Positions 4,717-6,858 of a DNA stretch of 6,858 nt are shown here, piece by piece. Numbering within the stretch: position 1 is the first letter of the stretch; each line of letters starts with the position of its first letter. The DNA lies in assembly GCA_041739295.1 (NCBI GenBank), contig JBGSOE010000205.1, positions 1 to 6,858 on the forward strand. Reading direction: 5' to 3'. Origin of the DNA: JAHJQQ01 sp041739295 (lineage in GTDB: Bacteria > Pseudomonadota > Gammaproteobacteria > Thiohalobacterales > Thiohalobacteraceae). The notes below the pieces were generated by a model that had not been told where the DNA came from, did no database searches, and worked only from the letters and a program-made list of their open reading frames with translations. A program made the translations under genes and the position numbers.

Positions 4717-6675
4717 ATGTTCAAATCCGCCGGCGTACTCGTCAGCTTCATTGCCTTTTTATCCGGCAGCTATACCGCCTACGCAGCCGACGCGACGCGC
4801 GTCGCGCCAGTGGTGGTCAGTGCCACACGTTCAATGCAAAGCAGCGTACCAACCGCTGCCGCAATCAGTATTATCGACCGCGCCGAAATCGAGGCCAGCG
4901 GCGCACGCCATATCGCCGAGGTGTTGCGTGGACGTGGCGGCCTGCAGATGCGTGATTTTTATGGCGACGGGAGCCGTGCCGTGGTGAGCATGCGCGGCTT
5001 TGGTGAGAATGCCGCCGCGAATACCTTGATTCTGGTCGATGGTCGTCGCCTCAACAATTCCGACCTTGGCGCACCGGATCTCAACAGCGTCGCCTTGAAG
5101 GATGTCGAACGCATAGAGATCATCCAGGGCAGCGCCGGCGTACTGTACGGCGATCAAGCAGTCGGCGGGGTAATCAATATCATCACGCGTTTACCACGCG
5201 ACTTTGCAGCCGACGTTGCCGTGGCTTCTGGTAGCTACAATGCCCGCGAAGTCAGCGGCTCAGTCGCCGACCGTAATACCAATGGCCTGGCCTATCGGCT
5301 GAGCGCCAACACCCTCAGCTCAGACAATTACCGCGACAATAACCAACAGGAATACTCCAACCTGTTTGGTCGCCTCGATTACCAGCATCAGGCCAATGGC
5401 TCTGTGTTCCTTGAATACCAGGCTGTTGACGAAAACCTAAATCTGCCCGGCGCCATCTTTGCCGATCAGGTGGATACGGACCGGACTCAGACTCGCTATC
5501 CCAACGACTACACAAACAGCCGCACCTATGTCGCGCGCACCGGGTTGCAGCAGGCCTTGCAGGATAATTGGCAGTTGGAAGCCGAACTCACCGATATGCG
5601 CAGTGATGGCGATGGCATCCTGACCGATTCGCCGTTCACCCAGGAACGTCACCACACCGGCCTGACACCGCGATTGATCGGCGCCATACCGATGACTAGT
5701 GGCGACATGCTGCTGACAGTCGGCGCTGACCTGGATCGCACCGACTACAGCCTCGATTCACCGTTCGGGACCACGGACAACCTGCAGCATATGTACAGTC
5801 TCTATACGCAAGGCGTTATTCCTATTCATGAACGCTTCAGCGCCACCATTGGCGCGCGCCAGGCCAAGGTGGAAAATGATCTAACGGACAGCTTCAGTTA
5901 TCCGGATGGGATCGAGTTGGATGACACGGAATTTGTCAGCAGTGCCGGTCTGTCATTTACCGCCAATAGCGATTGGCGCCTGTTCGTTCGCCGCGACGAG
6001 GTTCTGCGTTTCCCAAAAGCCGACGAATACACCAATACCGACGCCCAGATTACACTGCTGCAGACACAGACAGGGGAATCCTACGAGCTCGGCAGCGAAT
6101 GGCAACACAATAACCACAGCGCGCGCACCGTTCTCTATCGCCTCAATCTGGATAATGAAATCGACTATGACCCGTCCGCCTCATTCGGCTTTGGCGGTAA
6201 TACCAACCTTGATCCGACGCAACGTAACGGTCTGATCGTTGATGGTCATCTGCAAGCAACAGATGCGTTGCGCATTGGAGGCGCGTACAGCTACGTCGAT
6301 GCCAAATTCGACAGCGGTCAATTCTCCGGCAACCGCATTCCCTTCGTTGCCGAGAACACCCTCAGCCTGAATGCTGACTATCAGCTGAATGCCGCCTGGC
6401 AGTTATTCGGCGAGGCACTCTATATCAGCGACCGCGTACCGCAGGGTGACTATGCCAATAGCCTGGACATGCTACCCGGTTACACTGTTTACAACGCCGC
6501 CGTCCATTACAACATCAGAACCTGGACGTTTGGACTGCGCATTAACAATCTCACCGATAAGCGCTACAGCGATGTCGCCGTGAGCGCATACAACCCCTGG
6601 CCGACCGAAGTAACAGGATATTACCCGGCGCCTGAGCGCAATGCGCGCCTCACTGCCGAGTACCACTTCGAGTAA
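4717..6675 (+). CDS. btuB: BtuB-like TonB-dependent outer-membrane cobalamin receptor, 652 aa
   Basis: An outer-membrane TonB-dependent receptor, predicted to import vitamin B12 or other corrinoids. A Sec signal peptide covers residues 1-23 with cleavage after AYA. A TonB-box-like segment follows (APVVVSAT, 30-37). The plug domain runs from about 40 to 160 and has the expected blocks: IAEVLRGRGGLQMRDF (66-81), VSMRGFGENAAANTLILVDG (90-109), and DVERIEIIQGSAGVLYGDQAVGGVINIIT ending at 157. The remainder, about 165-652, is an alternating aromatic beta-barrel, ending GYYPAPERNARLTAEYHFE; the aromatic closing residue is next to last instead of last. Length is somewhat above E. coli BtuB (614 aa precursor). 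I chose the start at 4717 because it has GAGGGAGA (4703-4710) at good spacing and gives a clean signal peptide; an upstream in-frame ATG at 4681 would add 12 basic residues and has no Shine-Dalgarno. The cobalamin riboswitch in its leader is the main support for substrate. The next gene, 6 nt downstream, is TonB-like. Confidence 0.92.
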   Translation: MFKSAGVLVSFIAFLSGSYTAYAADATRVAPVVVSATRSMQSSVPTAAAISIIDRAEIEASGARHIAEVLRGRGGLQMRDFYGDGSRAVVSMRGFGENAAANTLILVDGRRLNNSDLGAPDLNSVALKDVERIEIIQGSAGVLYGDQAVGGVINIITRLPRDFAADVAVASGSYNAREVSGSVADRNTNGLAYRLSANTLSSDNYRDNNQQEYSNLFGRLDYQHQANGSVFLEYQAVDENLNLPGAIFADQVDTDRTQTRYPNDYTNSRTYVARTGLQQALQDNWQLEAELTDMRSDGDGILTDSPFTQERHHTGLTPRLIGAIPMTSGDMLLTVGADLDRTDYSLDSPFGTTDNLQHMYSLYTQGVIPIHERFSATIGARQAKVENDLTDSFSYPDGIELDDTEFVSSAGLSFTANSDWRLFVRRDEVLRFPKADEYTNTDAQITLLQTQTGESYELGSEWQHNNHSARTVLYRLNLDNEIDYDPSASFGFGGNTNLDPTQRNGLIVDGHLQATDALRIGGAYSYVDAKFDSGQFSGNRIPFVAENTLSLNADYQLNAAWQLFGEALYISDRVPQGDYANSLDMLPGYTVYNAAVHYNIRTWTFGLRINNLTDKRYSDVAVSAYNPWPTEVTGYYPAPERNARLTAEYHFE

Positions 6676-6681
6676 TCACCC

Positions 6682-6858
6682 ATGAGCTCCGACACGCGCC
6701 CACTGTTGAGGATACTGCCCTGGCTACTCGCCTCGGCAGCGGCGCATGCCGTGCTATTGATCAACTGGCCGGCCGGCGAAAATATCAGCAGCGCCAACAT
6801 CAGCCAGAGTGATACATTACAGGTTCGGTTGATACGCAGTATCGCAGCAGCGTTGCCG
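6682..6858 (+). CDS. tonB: TonB-like energy transducer, N-terminal part (runs off window)
   Basis: Only the first 59 codons are present, open to the window edge. The product starts with a short basic leader (MSSDTRPLLR) and a single hydrophobic segment LPWLLASAAAHAVLLINW, about residues 12-29. Within it lies SAAAH (Ser18 and His22), matching the SxxxH motif that TonB uses for contact with ExbB/ExbD in the inner membrane. The later LQVRLIRSI (47-55) resembles the short strand that follows the anchor in many TonB proteins before the Pro-rich spacer. The start is 6 nt after the receptor's stop; no strong Shine-Dalgarno is seen, so translation is probably coupled. Role: passing proton-motive energy across the periplasm to the adjacent BtuB-like receptor. 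The C-terminal TonB domain is outside the window, so the assignment rests on motif and context. Confidence 0.78.
   Translation, partial: MSSDTRPLLRILPWLLASAAAHAVLLINWPAGENISSANISQSDTLQVRLIRSIAAALP

Overview
The window looks like chromosomal DNA of a moderately GC-rich proteobacterium, most likely a gammaproteobacterium. The grounds are a Gram-negative outer-membrane receptor with its TonB partner, a class-typical cobalamin riboswitch, and dispersed intergenic palindromes of the 'ATTCCGGCxxxxGCCGGAAT' kind. I cannot name the genus from sequence alone.

Layout. The left two thirds (70-4252) is read on the minus strand and the right third (about 4374 onward) on the plus strand. From the divergent point leftward, the minus genes are: a classical short-chain dehydrogenase (3419-4252); an extended-SDR NAD-epimerase-like protein (2409-3422, 4-bp ATGA overlap with the previous gene); a haloalkane-dehalogenase-like alpha/beta hydrolase (1442-2404, 4-nt gap); after 129 nt, a TetR-type repressor (740-1312); and, beyond a 133-bp inverted-repeat element, an unrecognised 153-aa protein (70-531). 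The first three are spaced as one translationally coupled operon. The TetR gene is the natural candidate for its local regulator, and near-palindromic AT-rich DNA lies just upstream of the operon.

Rightward, a sigma70-like promoter (TTGACC-17-TAGAGT) is followed within about 20 nt by a complete cobalamin (AdoCbl) aptamer. A candidate intrinsic terminator comes next, then a BtuB-like TonB-dependent receptor (4717-6675). Six nt after that, the window edge cuts off the start of a TonB-like energy transducer with the SxxxH transmembrane motif. Together these form a B12-repressed corrinoid uptake operon with its own TonB.

The most interesting points are: (i) a 7-nt repeat (GGCGAGT) shared by the riboswitch aptamer and the terminator stem, which suggests how the switch works; (ii) a Cys in place of the catalytic Tyr in the epimerase-like protein; (iii) a hydrolase with the dehalogenase nucleophile elbow but Met at the usual halide-binding Asn/Glu position; (iv) a cluster of six CATTG/CAATG pentamers upstream of the TetR gene. 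I found no CRISPR array, IS transposase, tRNA or rRNA.
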